NCBI RefSeq assembly: GCF_013408525.1
Contig: NZ_JACBZM010000001.1
Coordinates: 3,162,001 to 3,226,000 of the forward strand
Origin: Nocardioides aromaticivorans
GTDB taxonomy: Bacteria; Actinomycetota; Actinomycetes; Propionibacteriales; Nocardioidaceae
Direction: 5' to 3'
Length of the DNA: 64,000 nt
The notes under the pieces are model-generated. The model was not told the DNA's origin, did no database searches, and saw nothing but the letters and a program-made list of their open reading frames with translations. A program made the position numbers and the translations under genes. Positions 1 through 7,358 of this stretch are shown here, piece by piece. Within the stretch, counting starts at the first letter, position 1. Every line of letters starts with the position of its first letter.

Positions 1-1386
1 GCGGGCCTTGGAGCGGCGGCGTGCCTGCCACCAGGCCATGAGGACGACGAGAATCACGCCGCCGCCGATGGCGAGGTTGCGGATCATCGCGTTCTTGCGG
101 TCGGCCGCGTCGGCGGCCTTGGCTGCGGCGATCTCCGCGGCAGCGGTCTCGGCCCCGGTCTTGTCGAAGGGGATCAGCGCGACCTCGATGGTGTCGCCGC
201 GCTCCGGGTCGATCCCGGCCGCGCTGGCGATCTGGTCCTTGATCACCTCGGGCTGGATGTCGGCCGCGGCGGTCGCGTCGAGGGCCACGGCGATGTGGAG
301 CGTCTTCACGCCGCCCGGGGCCGATTCGCGGCGTTCGACCACCTCGTCGAGGGCGTTGTCGCGGACCTCCTCGTCCCTCTGGTACCTGCCGCCGCCGTTC
401 GCGGCGGCCGTCGGGTCCATCTGGCCGTCGGCGCCGACCACGCCACCCGCGCCGTCGTTGCCGCCGGTGGTCCCGGAGTACTTCTCCGACGACTTGGTCT
501 GCGAGATCGGCGGGTTCTTCTTCTCGTTGCTGTAGCTGCGGCTGTTGGTGACCGACTTGTCGAGGTCGAGGTCGGCGGTCACGGTGGCGGTGGAGTTGCC
601 GGCGCCGACCCAGGTGTCCAGGGCGGCCTGGATCTTGCCCTGCATCGAGCTCTCGAACGCCGCGACCTGCTTGTTCCGCAGCGACGCGGCCCCGGCGCCG
701 GACGCACCGTCCGAGGTGTCCGCCGTGAGCAGCTTGCCGCTGGAGTCCGAGATGGTGACGTTCTTGGGGTCGAGGCTGTCGATGCTGCGCGCGACCAGGC
801 TGACCATCGACTGCACCTGCTCCTCGTTGAGCTCGGTGCCGGGGTTGGTGTCGATCAGCACCGACGCGGTGGTCGGGTCCTGCTCGTCGCTGAAGACCTT
901 CTTCTCGGGCATCGCGAAGTGGACGATCGCGGTGTTCACGCCGTCCATCGCCTCGAGCGTGTTGGCGACCTCGCCCTCCATCGCCCGCTTGAAGTTGGTG
1001 TTCTCCTGCGACGTGGAGGTGGTGAGGTCCTGGCCCTCGAGCAGTCCGTAGCCGCCTTCGCCCGAGTTGCCCGGCAGGCCCTTGCCCTGCAGCTTCACCC
1101 GCGTCGAGTAGACGTCGTTGCGCGGCACCATGATCGTGTTGCCGCCGTCGGCGAGCTCGTAGGAGACGCCCTCGGCGGTCAGCTCGTCGACGATCGCGGA
1201 GGCGTCCTCGCCCGACAGGTTGGAGTAGAGCGGCGCGTAGCTCGGCGCGGACACCCAGCGGAAGACGAGGAAGGCGGCGAGGAGCAGGGCCGCCGTACCG
1301 ATGACGGCGACGGCCTTCTGGCCGGCCGTGAAGGCGGCGAAGGTGTCGCGGAAGCGCGTGAGCGCGCTGTTCAGTCGTTGCTGCAT
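1..1386 (-). CDS. fliF: Flagellar M-ring protein FliF (C-terminus off the left edge)
   Basis: FliF forms the MS ring of the flagellar basal body in the cytoplasmic membrane. The visible 462 codons include the N-terminal transmembrane helix (about residues 22-44), the two ring-building modules with YscJ/FliF-type motifs such as APLYSNL, the long Gly/Asp-rich periplasmic spacer, and the second membrane helix near residues 440-460 (AIGGGVILVVLMAWW). The cytoplasmic FliG-binding tail lies outside the window. The ATG start at 1386 gives MQQRLNSALTRF and follows fliE by 8 nt, so the gene is part of the flgB-flgC-fliE-fliF operon. Identification is by domain pattern and neighbours. Confidence 0.95.
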   Translation of the reverse strand, partial: MQQRLNSALTRFRDTFAAFTAGQKAVAVIGTAALLLAAFLVFRWVSAPSYAPLYSNLSGEDASAIVDELTAEGVSYELADGGNTIMVPRNDVYSTRVKLQGKGLPGNSGEGGYGLLEGQDLTTSTSQENTNFKRAMEGEVANTLEAMDGVNTAIVHFAMPEKKVFSDEQDPTTASVLIDTNPGTELNEEQVQSMVSLVARSIDSLDPKNVTISDSSGKLLTADTSDGASGAGAASLRNKQVAAFESSMQGKIQAALDTWVGAGNSTATVTADLDLDKSVTNSRSYSNEKKNPPISQTKSSEKYSGTTGGNDGAGGVVGADGQMDPTAAANGGGRYQRDEEVRDNALDEVVERRESAPGGVKTLHIAVALDATAAADIQPEVIKDQIASAAGIDPERGDTIEVALIPFDKTGAETAAAEIAAAKAADAADRKNAMIRNLAIGGGVILVVLMAWWQARRRSKAR

Positions 1387-1394
1387 CGTCGGCC

Positions 1395-1721
1395 TCAGAC
1401 CTGCATCCGCATGATCTCGTTGAACGCGTCGACGGCCTTGTTGCGCAGCGCCACGGTCAGCTGGCTGGCGACCGACGCCTCACTGGCGGCGATCGTGTAG
1501 TCGTGGATGTTCTCGAGCTTGCCGGTGGCCGCCTGCACCGCGAGGCCGTCGGCCTTGTCGGTCAGGCCCTCGAGCCGGTCGAGGCCGTCGAGCACCAGCG
1601 ACCCGAACTCGGTGTCGGAGCCCGGCGTCGCCTGGACCTGGGTGCTGGGCGTGATCGAGAGCGCGGGGTTGACCGCGGCGGACCCGGACAGGGTCGGGAA
1701 CTGGAGCGGCGAGATGTCCAT
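1395..1721 (-). CDS. fliE: Flagellar hook-basal body adaptor FliE
   Basis: FliE (108 aa) links the MS ring to the proximal rod. The C-terminal half, with [32 protein letters not shown] character ending in the NEIMRMQV motif, is the classic FliE signature. The Pro/Ser-rich N-terminus is less conserved. The ATG at 1721 overlaps the flgC stop in a TGATG junction, which suggests translational coupling, and fliF follows 8 nt downstream. Length matches the family norm of about 100-110 aa. Confidence 0.95.
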   Translation of the reverse strand: MDISPLQFPTLSGSAAVNPALSITPSTQVQATPGSDTEFGSLVLDGLDRLEGLTDKADGLAVQAATGKLENIHDYTIAASEASVASQLTVALRNKAVDAFNEIMRMQV

Positions 1722-2113
1722 CAGCGGTTGCCGATCTGGAGCGCCGCGGAGTAGGTGTCCTGGGCGGTCTTGGTGACCTGCACCGAGGCCTGGTAGCCGC
1801 GCTGCGCCATGACCAGCTCGCTCATCTGCGCGGCCATGTCGACGTCGGGCATCCGGACGTAGCCGTCCTCGTCGGCGAGGGGGTGGTTCGGCGAGCTGAC
1901 CACGCGGCCCTCGGCGGACGACTGGGCGAAGCCCTCGACGTCGACGCCTCCGTCCTGGCGGGGGTCGAAGACGACGTACGTCGCACGGAACGCCTCGTCG
2001 TCGGTCGAGCGGACCGTGTTGACGTTGGCGATGTTGCCGGCGAGGGCGTCCAGCCAGACCTGGTGGGCCCCGAGCGCGGTGTTCGCGATGCGGAGCGAGT
2101 CGAAGGCGCCCAT
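1721..2113 (-). CDS. flgC: Flagellar basal-body rod protein FlgC
   Basis: FlgC (130 aa) is a proximal rod subunit secreted by the flagellar type III apparatus. It begins with the rod-family helix ([15 protein letters not shown]) and the conserved NIANVNT motif. The [17 protein letters not shown] segment precedes the C-terminal rod helix with QRGYQA. Its ATG overlaps the flgB stop and its stop overlaps the fliE start, both as TGATG, so these genes are tightly coupled. Confidence 0.96.
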   Translation of the reverse strand: MGAFDSLRIANTALGAHQVWLDALAGNIANVNTVRSTDDEAFRATYVVFDPRQDGGVDVEGFAQSSAEGRVVSSPNHPLADEDGYVRMPDVDMAAQMSELVMAQRGYQASVQVTKTAQDTYSAALQIGNR

Positions 2114-2484
2114 CAGCCCGCGCCCCCGCCCATGATCGCGAGCCGCGAGCTGCGGTCGCTGATCGCGCGGCCCATGATCTGGTACTGGTACTGCGTCTGG
2201 ATCGCCGCGATCGACTCCTTGCGGAGGTCGACGTTGTTGTCGTTGGCACCGACCGGCGTGTCCGTCGCGTCCACCGTGACGCCGACCGCCCCGGGGCCCG
2301 AGGTGGTCGCGCTGCCGCGCTCGATCGCGCGCTCCAGGGCGGACTCGAACTCGACGGCCCGGGCGCGGAAGCCAGGGGTGTCGACGTTGGCGATGTTGTC
2401 CGCGATCACGTTCTGCCGGGTGGACAGTCCGTTGATCGCCGTGTGCAACACGAACCCGACGGCGTCGGACGCTGCGAAGGACAC
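2113..2484 (-). CDS. flgB: Flagellar basal-body rod protein FlgB
   Basis: FlgB (about 123 aa) is the innermost proximal-rod subunit. It carries the rod motif [15 protein letters not shown] near residue 25 and the C-terminal [13 protein letters not shown] helix. I chose the GTG at 2484 because a GAGGAGA ribosome binding site lies about 7 nt upstream. A longer reading from 2598 has no comparable site and adds a non-conserved extension. flgB heads the flgB-flgC-fliE-fliF operon. The 215 bases upstream contain a candidate FliA-type promoter. Confidence 0.93.
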   Translation of the reverse strand: MSFAASDAVGFVLHTAINGLSTRQNVIADNIANVDTPGFRARAVEFESALERAIERGSATTSGPGAVGVTVDATDTPVGANDNNVDLRKESIAAIQTQYQYQIMGRAISDRSSRLAIMGGGAG

Positions 2485-2616
2485 GAGCGGATCTCCTCGG
2501 AAGGCACCGCCACCGGTTCTCCGGCTCCTGGTGGGGAGCCGTTCGTCCGGGTTGTGTTGCGGTGCAGTCGGTGCCGATCCGTCGGCGGTGGTGAGCAATC
2601 CGTCGCTCAGTGCCCC

Positions 2617-2643
2617 CGATCGGTCCTCGCGATCCGGACCTGA
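2617..2643 (-). promoter_or_regulatory. Candidate FliA-type (sigma-28) promoter upstream of flgB
   Basis: On the minus strand the sequence reads TCAG, a 15-nt spacer, then ACCGATCG. The FliA/WhiG consensus is TAAA-N15-GCCGATAA. The same pattern, TCAA-N15-ACCGATCA, lies upstream of flagellin. The implied start would leave a leader of about 125 nt before flgB. The match is partial and was found by eye. Confidence 0.35.
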
Positions 2644-2699
2644 GGCCGACCCGCTGGGACTTGGTCCCGACTAGTTCGTCCGATCGTCTCCGCCGCAGG

Positions 2700-3182
2700 T
2701 CAGGCCAGCAGTACGACGGACAGCGCGCCGCTGCCGTACCCGCCGATCGACACGGCGAGGTCCTCCCGGCGACCGAGCGTCAGGGCGCTGATCCGCAGCT
2801 GCGGGTCCAGTGGGGGACCGGCGGGGTGGAGGGCGTGCAGCTTCAGGTGGTCGGCACCTGCCACGTTGAACATCGACGCCGCGATGTTGAGCACCTCGTA
2901 GAGGTTCTCGGCGAGGGTGTCGGTCAGCTTGCCGTCCTCGATCGCGGCCTCGGCACCGCCGACCGGCACCAGGCCGATCGCCGCGCCGGCGTGGGCGGAG
3001 AGAGCCAGGTCGCAGGCGATCAGCGCGCAGATGCGGAGCTGGTCGTCGACGTACACGGCGATCGAGGCGGCGGTGTCGGGACCGGGCGCGAAGGGTGCGG
3101 CCGGCTCGAGGGTGACGTCGCGGCCGAGCAGGTCGGCGAGCAGCTCGCGCACCTGCTTGGGCTGGGGGAGGTGGATGACCAT
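2700..3182 (-). CDS. Hypothetical protein in the chemotaxis operon, possibly CheC/CheX-like
   Basis: This 160-aa soluble protein is not a clear member of a named family. Residues around 95-110 read TLAENLYEVLNIAASMF. This resembles the ExxN phosphatase motif of CheC/CheX proteins (here E-V-L-N) but lacks the usual following glycine and second motif. An Asp/Ala-rich central part and a C-terminal SIGGYGSG follow. It sits 11 nt downstream of a cheY gene and in the same orientation, in an operon that also contains a better CheX-like protein. A CheY-P phosphatase or chemotaxis adaptor role is an inference from this position and weak motif. Confidence 0.6.
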   Translation of the reverse strand: MVIHLPQPKQVRELLADLLGRDVTLEPAAPFAPGPDTAASIAVYVDDQLRICALIACDLALSAHAGAAIGLVPVGGAEAAIEDGKLTDTLAENLYEVLNIAASMFNVAGADHLKLHALHPAGPPLDPQLRISALTLGRREDLAVSIGGYGSGALSVVLLA

Positions 3183-3193
3183 CGGGTTCCCCC

Positions 3194-3553
3194 TCAGAGC
3201 ACGCTGCGGAGGGCGTCGTCGAACGCCTCCGGGGTGAACGGCTTGGCGATGAGGAAGGCGGCGCCGGCCGACGCGGCACGCTGCCGCATCTCCTCGGAGC
3301 CCTCCGAGGTGACGAAGCCGAAGGCGACGTCGGAGCCGGACGCGCGCAGCGCGGCGAGGCAGTCGATGCCGTTCATCTCGGGCATGTTCCAGTCCGAGAG
3401 GACCAGGTCGGGCGCCTCGGAGCGCACCATCTCGAGCGCCTCGCGGCCGTTCTCGGCCTCCACGATGTCGTGGCCGCCGTGCCCGGCCTGGCGCAGGGTG
3501 CGGATCACGATCTGCCGCATCACGCGGCTGTCGTCGGCGATCAGGATCTTCAT
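3194..3553 (-). CDS. cheY: Single-domain response regulator, CheY type
   Basis: This 119-aa protein is a stand-alone receiver domain. Visible residues are the acidic pair in ILIADDSRVMRQ, the phosphoacceptor Asp in LVLSDWNMPEMNG, the Thr in GFVTSEG and the conserved Lys in IAKPFTPE. It should be phosphorylated by CheA and act on the flagellar switch, or serve as a phosphate sink. It lies between a CheX-like gene and a hypothetical gene in the cheR-led operon, and is one of two CheY paralogues within 1.4 kb. Confidence 0.9.
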   Translation of the reverse strand: MKILIADDSRVMRQIVIRTLRQAGHGGHDIVEAENGREALEMVRSEAPDLVLSDWNMPEMNGIDCLAALRASGSDVAFGFVTSEGSEEMRQRAASAGAAFLIAKPFTPEAFDDALRSVL

Positions 3554-3571
3554 CAGGACCTCACTGGCTCC

Positions 3572-3640
3572 GGTTCTCGGGTGGTTCGGGTGGTTCGGGT
3601 GGTTCGGGTTGATCGGGTGGTTCGGGTTGATCGGGTGGTC
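3572..3640. repeat. 9-bp tandem repeat, about seven units
   Basis: Units of GTGGTTCGG, with two GTTGATCGG variants, run head to tail from about 3572 to 3640. They fill the 85-bp space between the end of the CheX-like gene and the start of the cheY gene at 3553, and overlap the last two bases of the CheX-like coding region. Such arrays can expand or shrink by slippage. Confidence 0.85.
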
Positions 3641-4136
3641 AGGCCGGCACGTGGATGCAGATGCGCACCGGCGCGCCGCGCCAGGCGAGGTCCAGGCGGC
3701 ACACCTCGGCGACGTCGCTGGCGAAGGCGGCGCGGCCCGCGGCGACGGCCGGCAGAGACAGCACGCTCGGCCCGGGCATGAGGCTCTTCACGTTGCCGCC
3801 GACCATGTTGACCAGCTCGCCGACCGCGTCGGCGATGTCGCCGTCGGCGACCGGCTCGCCCTCGGGGAGTGCGAGCATCCGGGCGCTGAGCTGCTGCGCG
3901 ACGCCCTCGTCGAGCTCGACGGTGACGACGCCGGCCCAGCCGCCGCTCACGGTCACCGAGGACGACCAGACGCCGGTCGCGTCGAAGGGCGTGCCGGGCG
4001 GCACCATCCGCGGGACGAGGACCTCGTCCTCGCCGACCAGGGCCAGCCACACGTCCTCGGTGACGGCCTGCAGGTCGTCGACGGTCGGGGCGTCGGCCTC
4101 GTCGGGGGAGGCCTCGAAGAAGGTCAGCACGTTCAT
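3639..4136 (-). CDS. CheX/CheC-like CheY-phosphatase
   Basis: This 165-aa protein has the diagnostic CheC/CheX motif at about residues 104-122: DAVGELVNMVGGNVKSLMPG, with Glu and Asn spaced ExxN and followed by GGN. Family members dephosphorylate CheY-P. The ATG at 4136 overlaps the upstream cheY stop by 4 nt (ATGA), showing coupling. The C-terminus RLDLAWRGAPVRICIHV resembles the dimer strand of CheX. It is flanked on both sides by cheY genes, which fits a role in signal termination. It could instead be a CheC-like adaptor, because only one motif is clear. Confidence 0.8.
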   Translation of the reverse strand: MNVLTFFEASPDEADAPTVDDLQAVTEDVWLALVGEDEVLVPRMVPPGTPFDATGVWSSSVTVSGGWAGVVTVELDEGVAQQLSARMLALPEGEPVADGDIADAVGELVNMVGGNVKSLMPGPSVLSLPAVAAGRAAFASDVAEVCRLDLAWRGAPVRICIHVPA

Positions 4137-4528
4137 GCCCACGCCCCCTGCTCGGTCTCGGCCGGGACGAGGCCGAGCAGCGAGAGCTTCTCGACGATCG
4201 CGTCCGGCGTGAACGGCTTGATGACGTACTCGTGGGCGCCGGCGGCCAGCGCGCGCACGATGTTGCGCTGCTCGCTCTCGGTCGTCACCATCATCAGCGT
4301 CACGTCCCGCCACTCGGGGTTGGCACGCACCTGCGTGATGAACGTGTAGCCGTCCATCACGGGCATGTTCCAGTCGACCAGGCAGACGTCGGGTACGACG
4401 CCCGCGTTCATCTGGTCGAGGGCGGCCTGGCCGTGCTCGGCCTCGGTGGTCTCGAAGTCGAGCCCGGTGACGATGCGGCGCAGGATGCTGCGCATCGCCC
4501 GGGAGTCGTCGATGATCATGGCTCGCAC
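4133..4528 (-). CDS. cheY: Single-domain response regulator, CheY type (second copy)
   Basis: This 131-aa receiver domain has the acidic pair in MIIDDSRAMR, the phosphoacceptor in CLVDWNMPVMDG, MMVTTESEQ, and the Lys in VIKPFTPD. The GTG at 4528 is preferred because GGAG lies 7 nt upstream, whereas the ATG at 4519 would be 16 nt away. It starts 2 nt after the cheR stop and overlaps the CheX-like gene. It differs clearly from the other cheY, so the two may have separate output and sink roles. Confidence 0.9.
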   Translation of the reverse strand: MRAMIIDDSRAMRSILRRIVTGLDFETTEAEHGQAALDQMNAGVVPDVCLVDWNMPVMDGYTFITQVRANPEWRDVTLMMVTTESEQRNIVRALAAGAHEYVIKPFTPDAIVEKLSLLGLVPAETEQGAWA

Positions 4529-4530
4529 GA

Positions 4531-5373
4531 TCAGGCTCCTGTCCTGGAGAGGGTCATGGCGGATGCCCGGCGGTAGGCGGGCACGCGGCCGATCTGGTCG
4601 CGCCGCCACGAGGCGGTGAGGTCGGCCGGCATGTCGAGGGTGGTCTCGGAGGACCCGAGCAGCAGGTAGCCGTCGGGGGTGAGCATCGGCAGCATCCGGC
4701 GCAGGATGTCCGCCTTCGTCTCGGCGTCGAAGTAGATGAGGACGTTGCGCAGCCAGATCACGTCGAACGTGCCGAGCATCGGGAAGGGCGCCGCGAGGTT
4801 GAGGTGCTTGACGCTCACCCGCTCCCGCAGCCGCTCGGCGATCTCCCAGTCGCGCCCGACCCGGGAGAAGTAGCGGACCAGGCTGGTCGCGGGCAGGCCG
4901 CGGTTGACCTCGACCTGGCTGTACCTGCCGGCCCGCACCCGGTCGAGCATCTGGGTCGAGATGTCGGTGCAGACGATCTCGTACTCCCAGCCGGACGGCA
5001 GGTGCTGGTCGAGGAGCATCGCGATCGAGTAGGCCTCCTGGCCGCTCGAGCACGCCGCGCTCCAGATCCGCAGGCGGCGGGACGTCGCCCGTTCCTCCAG
5101 GAGCGCGGGGAGCATCGCGTCCGTGAACGCCTGGTAGGGCGTGTGGTCGCGGAACCAGCTGGTCTCGTTGATGGTGAGCGCGTCGATCACCTTGCGCCGT
5201 TCGTCGGCGTCGAAGGCGAGCCGCGCGACGTACTCCTCGAGCCCGAGTCCCTTGGCGTTCGCCAGCGGGGTGAGACGTGCTTCGACGAGGTACTCCTTGC
5301 CCTCGTCGTACACCATCGACGTCTCGCGGCGAACCAGCGCCGAGACGGACGCGAAGGCGGAAGGGGCGGTCAT
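4531..5373 (-). CDS. cheR: Chemotaxis protein methyltransferase CheR
   Basis: CheR (280 aa) transfers methyl groups from S-adenosylmethionine to glutamates of chemoreceptors. The N-terminal helical domain contains INETSWFRD. The SAM-binding domain has WSAACSSGQEAYSIAM, an acidic CTDIS turn, and FDVIWLRNVLIYFD. It heads the minus-strand chemotaxis operon. It is divergent from cheB, and an inverted repeat centred 54 nt upstream of its start lies between the two, so the opposing methylation enzymes may be co-controlled. Confidence 0.96.
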   Translation of the reverse strand: MTAPSAFASVSALVRRETSMVYDEGKEYLVEARLTPLANAKGLGLEEYVARLAFDADERRKVIDALTINETSWFRDHTPYQAFTDAMLPALLEERATSRRLRIWSAACSSGQEAYSIAMLLDQHLPSGWEYEIVCTDISTQMLDRVRAGRYSQVEVNRGLPATSLVRYFSRVGRDWEIAERLRERVSVKHLNLAAPFPMLGTFDVIWLRNVLIYFDAETKADILRRMLPMLTPDGYLLLGSSETTLDMPADLTASWRRDQIGRVPAYRRASAMTLSRTGA

Positions 5374-5397
5374 GCCCGCTCCTTCGGCCGCGCACGG

Positions 5398-5456
5398 TAG
5401 TCCCTGACGAAAAGCACCGAAATCGCGTGCGATCGGGTGCTTTTCGTCAGGGACTA
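5398..5456. promoter_or_regulatory. Perfect 21-bp inverted repeat between divergent cheR and cheB
   Basis: The left arm (5398-5418) begins TAGTCCCTGACGAAAAG and the right arm (5436-5456) is its exact complement. The 17-nt centre contains a further palindrome, ATCGCGTGCGAT (5422-5433). Exactly 24 nt separate each end from the cheR and cheB start codons. It could be a shared operator, a pair of symmetrical 5'-leader hairpins, or an inserted palindromic element. Its symmetry and position are directly visible; its function is not. Confidence 0.85.
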
Positions 5457-5480
5457 TCCCTGTGGGCCGATGGGTGGCCC

Positions 5481-6539
5481 GTGACCAGGATCAGGGTGCT
5501 CGTCGTGGACGACTCGGCGTTGGTACGACGGCTGGTGACGACCGCGCTCGGGAGTGCCAGCGACATCGAGGTGGTCGGCATGGCCCGGGACGGCCTCGAG
5601 GCGGTCCGGATGGTCGACGAGCTCCGGCCCGACGTGGTCACGCTCGACATCGAGATGCCGAACCTCGACGGCCTCGGCGCGCTGACCCGGATCCGGGAGA
5701 AGCACGCGCGGCTCCCGGTCATCATGTTCTCGACACTGACCGAGCGCGGCGCGACCGCGACCCTCGACGCCCTGTCACGTGGCGCGAGCGACTACGTGAC
5801 CAAGCCGAGCAACACCGGGCAGATCGCCGACGGCATCGCCGCCGTGCGCGACCAGCTGGTGCCGCGGATCCGCGCCCTGGCGGGCCTGCGCAAGCTGACC
5901 CCCGGCGCCGGCGGCCCGATCGTGCGTCGCGAGCGGTCGGCACCGGCGCCGAAGTCCGTCACCGCCCTGCTGATCGGCTGCTCCACCGGCGGTCCCGACG
6001 CCCTCGCCCGCTTCCTGCCGCGGCTGCCCGCCGACCTGGGCATCCCCGTGCTCGTCGTGCAGCACATGCCCCCGGTATTCACCGCGATGCTCGCCCAGCG
6101 ACTCGACAAGGTCTCGCCGCTCGAGGTGCGCGAGGCCGTTGACGGGGACGAGGTGCGCGCCGGCCGCGTCCTGCTCGCCCCGGGCGACTTCCACCTCCGC
6201 GTCCAGCGTCGCGGCACGGGCGTCCGCGCCGTGCTCGACCAGGGACCGCAGGAGAACTTCTGCCGTCCCGCCGTGGACGTGCTCTTCCGCTCCGCGCTCG
6301 AGGTGTACGGCGGCAGCGCGCTGGCCACCGTGCTGACCGGGATGGGCCAGGACGGTCTCGCCGGGGCCCGGCAGCTCGCCGCGGCCGGCGCCCGGATCCT
6401 CGTCCAGGACGAGGACTCCTCGGTCGTGTGGGGGATGCCGGGTGCGGTCGCGGGCGCCGGACTCGCCGACGACGTACTGCCGCTGGAGGAGCTGGCGGAC
6501 CGCGTCGTCGGGGCGGTCCGGCGCTCGCGCGCTGCTTGA
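5481..6539 (+). CDS. cheB: Protein-glutamate methylesterase/deamidase CheB
   Basis: CheB (352 aa) removes methyl groups from chemoreceptor glutamates and is activated by phosphorylation. The receiver domain (residues 1-120) has VVDDSALVRR, the acceptor Asp in VTLDIEMPNLDG and a Lys in YVTKPS. The esterase domain (from about 155) shows the Ser in LLIGCSTGGPDAL, the His in VVQHMPP and the Asp in VLTGMGQDG. The GTG at 5481 opens at the first strand of the receiver. Its ribosome binding site is weak. It faces away from cheR across the inverted repeat. Confidence 0.95.
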   Translation: MTRIRVLVVDDSALVRRLVTTALGSASDIEVVGMARDGLEAVRMVDELRPDVVTLDIEMPNLDGLGALTRIREKHARLPVIMFSTLTERGATATLDALSRGASDYVTKPSNTGQIADGIAAVRDQLVPRIRALAGLRKLTPGAGGPIVRRERSAPAPKSVTALLIGCSTGGPDALARFLPRLPADLGIPVLVVQHMPPVFTAMLAQRLDKVSPLEVREAVDGDEVRAGRVLLAPGDFHLRVQRRGTGVRAVLDQGPQENFCRPAVDVLFRSALEVYGGSALATVLTGMGQDGLAGARQLAAAGARILVQDEDSSVVWGMPGAVAGAGLADDVLPLEELADRVVGAVRRSRAA

Positions 6540-6555
6540 GCTGGCCGTCCCGAGG

Positions 6556-6603
6556 ACGACGAAGGCCCCGAGGTCCCGTGCGGGACCTCGGGGCCTTCGT
6601 CGT
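6556..6603. terminator. Bidirectional hairpin terminator between cheB and the fliT-like gene
   Basis: A perfect 22-bp stem (arms 6556-6577 and 6582-6603, core GGCCCCGAGGTCCC) has a GTGC loop. It lies 16 nt after the cheB stop and 14 nt from the end of the convergent gene. No long T-run follows, as is usual in high-GC actinobacteria. Confidence 0.85.
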
Positions 6604-6617
6604 GCGGCAGGCGCCTC

Positions 6618-6959
6618 TCAGGCGGTGATGTCGAGGTAGACCGGGTGCGCGGGCGTGCTGGTCGCGTCCGCCACCCGGTCCGCCACCCTCCGCTGGTGGT
6701 GCTTGTCCGACAGCAGCGCGGGGATGGCGGCCATCAACCGCTGCTGGCGGGCCAGCAGCTGTCGCGCCCGGGGCACGAACTCGTCGGGGATCGGGCCGAG
6801 GTCGGTCGGCGGTGCCCACGGCGGCTCGTCCGGAGCCGCGTGACCGCGGATCAGCTGCTCCGCGCGGTCCGCGTGGGCCTCCAGCCGGTCGAGGGCCTCG
6901 CGCCAGGTCACAGGTCGCCGGGGCTGCTCGGGCAGCCCGGGCGCAGGTACGGCGGTCAC
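6618..6959 (-). CDS. Hypothetical protein after fliS, possibly FliT-like flagellar chaperone
   Basis: This protein has about 113 aa when started at the GTG at 6959, which overlaps the fliS stop in a GTGA junction. It is predicted to be mostly helical, with WREALDRLEAHADRAEQLIRG near the N-terminus and RARQLLARQQRLMAAIPALL near the middle. That layout and the fliD-fliS-X order are those of FliT, the chaperone for the filament cap. Sequence motifs are too weak to name it outright. It could be a lineage-specific flagellar protein. Confidence 0.7.
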   Translation of the reverse strand: MTAVPAPGLPEQPRRPVTWREALDRLEAHADRAEQLIRGHAAPDEPPWAPPTDLGPIPDEFVPRARQLLARQQRLMAAIPALLSDKHHQRRVADRVADATSTPAHPVYLDITA

Positions 6960-7348
6960 TGGATCGCCGCCGCCATCGCGGCCTCGCGCCAGGTGTCGCA
7001 CAGCTGCCGGGCGAGGCCGAGGGCCTCCTCCGACTTCGCCGGGTCGCGCTTCACGTTGGCCTCGACGAGGCAGCCCCGGAGGTACTGGTAGAGCGAGAGC
7101 AGCTGCGGCCCCGCCGGCATCCGGTCGACGTCGAGGCTCGACTCGAGCTCGACGACGATGTCCTGGGCGTGCAGGAGGTGCTGGTGGGCCGCCGGCCAGT
7201 CGCCGGACTGCTGGGCGGCGAGCGCGCGCTCGCCGTCGAGGACGAGGCGCTCGACCAGCATCACCAGCAGGCGTGCCGGGGAGGCCGTGGCGACGGCGTT
7301 CTCGCGGTAGGCGCTCTGCGCGCTGTGCACCGATCGGGTGGCGTACAT
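6956..7348 (-). CDS. fliS: Flagellin export chaperone FliS
   Basis: FliS (130 aa) binds the C-terminus of newly made flagellin in the cytoplasm and prevents early polymerisation. The N-terminus has the conserved Y-x-E/N-N-x-V-x-T/A-A-S-P segment (AYRENAVATASPARLLVMLVE). It continues with the helical bundle containing LLSLYQYLRGCLVEANVKRD and ends with LCDTWREA. It follows fliD by 10 nt and overlaps the next gene. Confidence 0.94.
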   Translation of the reverse strand: MYATRSVHSAQSAYRENAVATASPARLLVMLVERLVLDGERALAAQQSGDWPAAHQHLLHAQDIVVELESSLDVDRMPAGPQLLSLYQYLRGCLVEANVKRDPAKSEEALGLARQLCDTWREAAMAAAIQ

Positions 7349-7358
7349 GGGGCGGTCC

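Noticed and set aside
3572..3640. CRISPR array
   Set aside because: The units are 9 bp and contiguous with no spacers; it is a simple tandem repeat.
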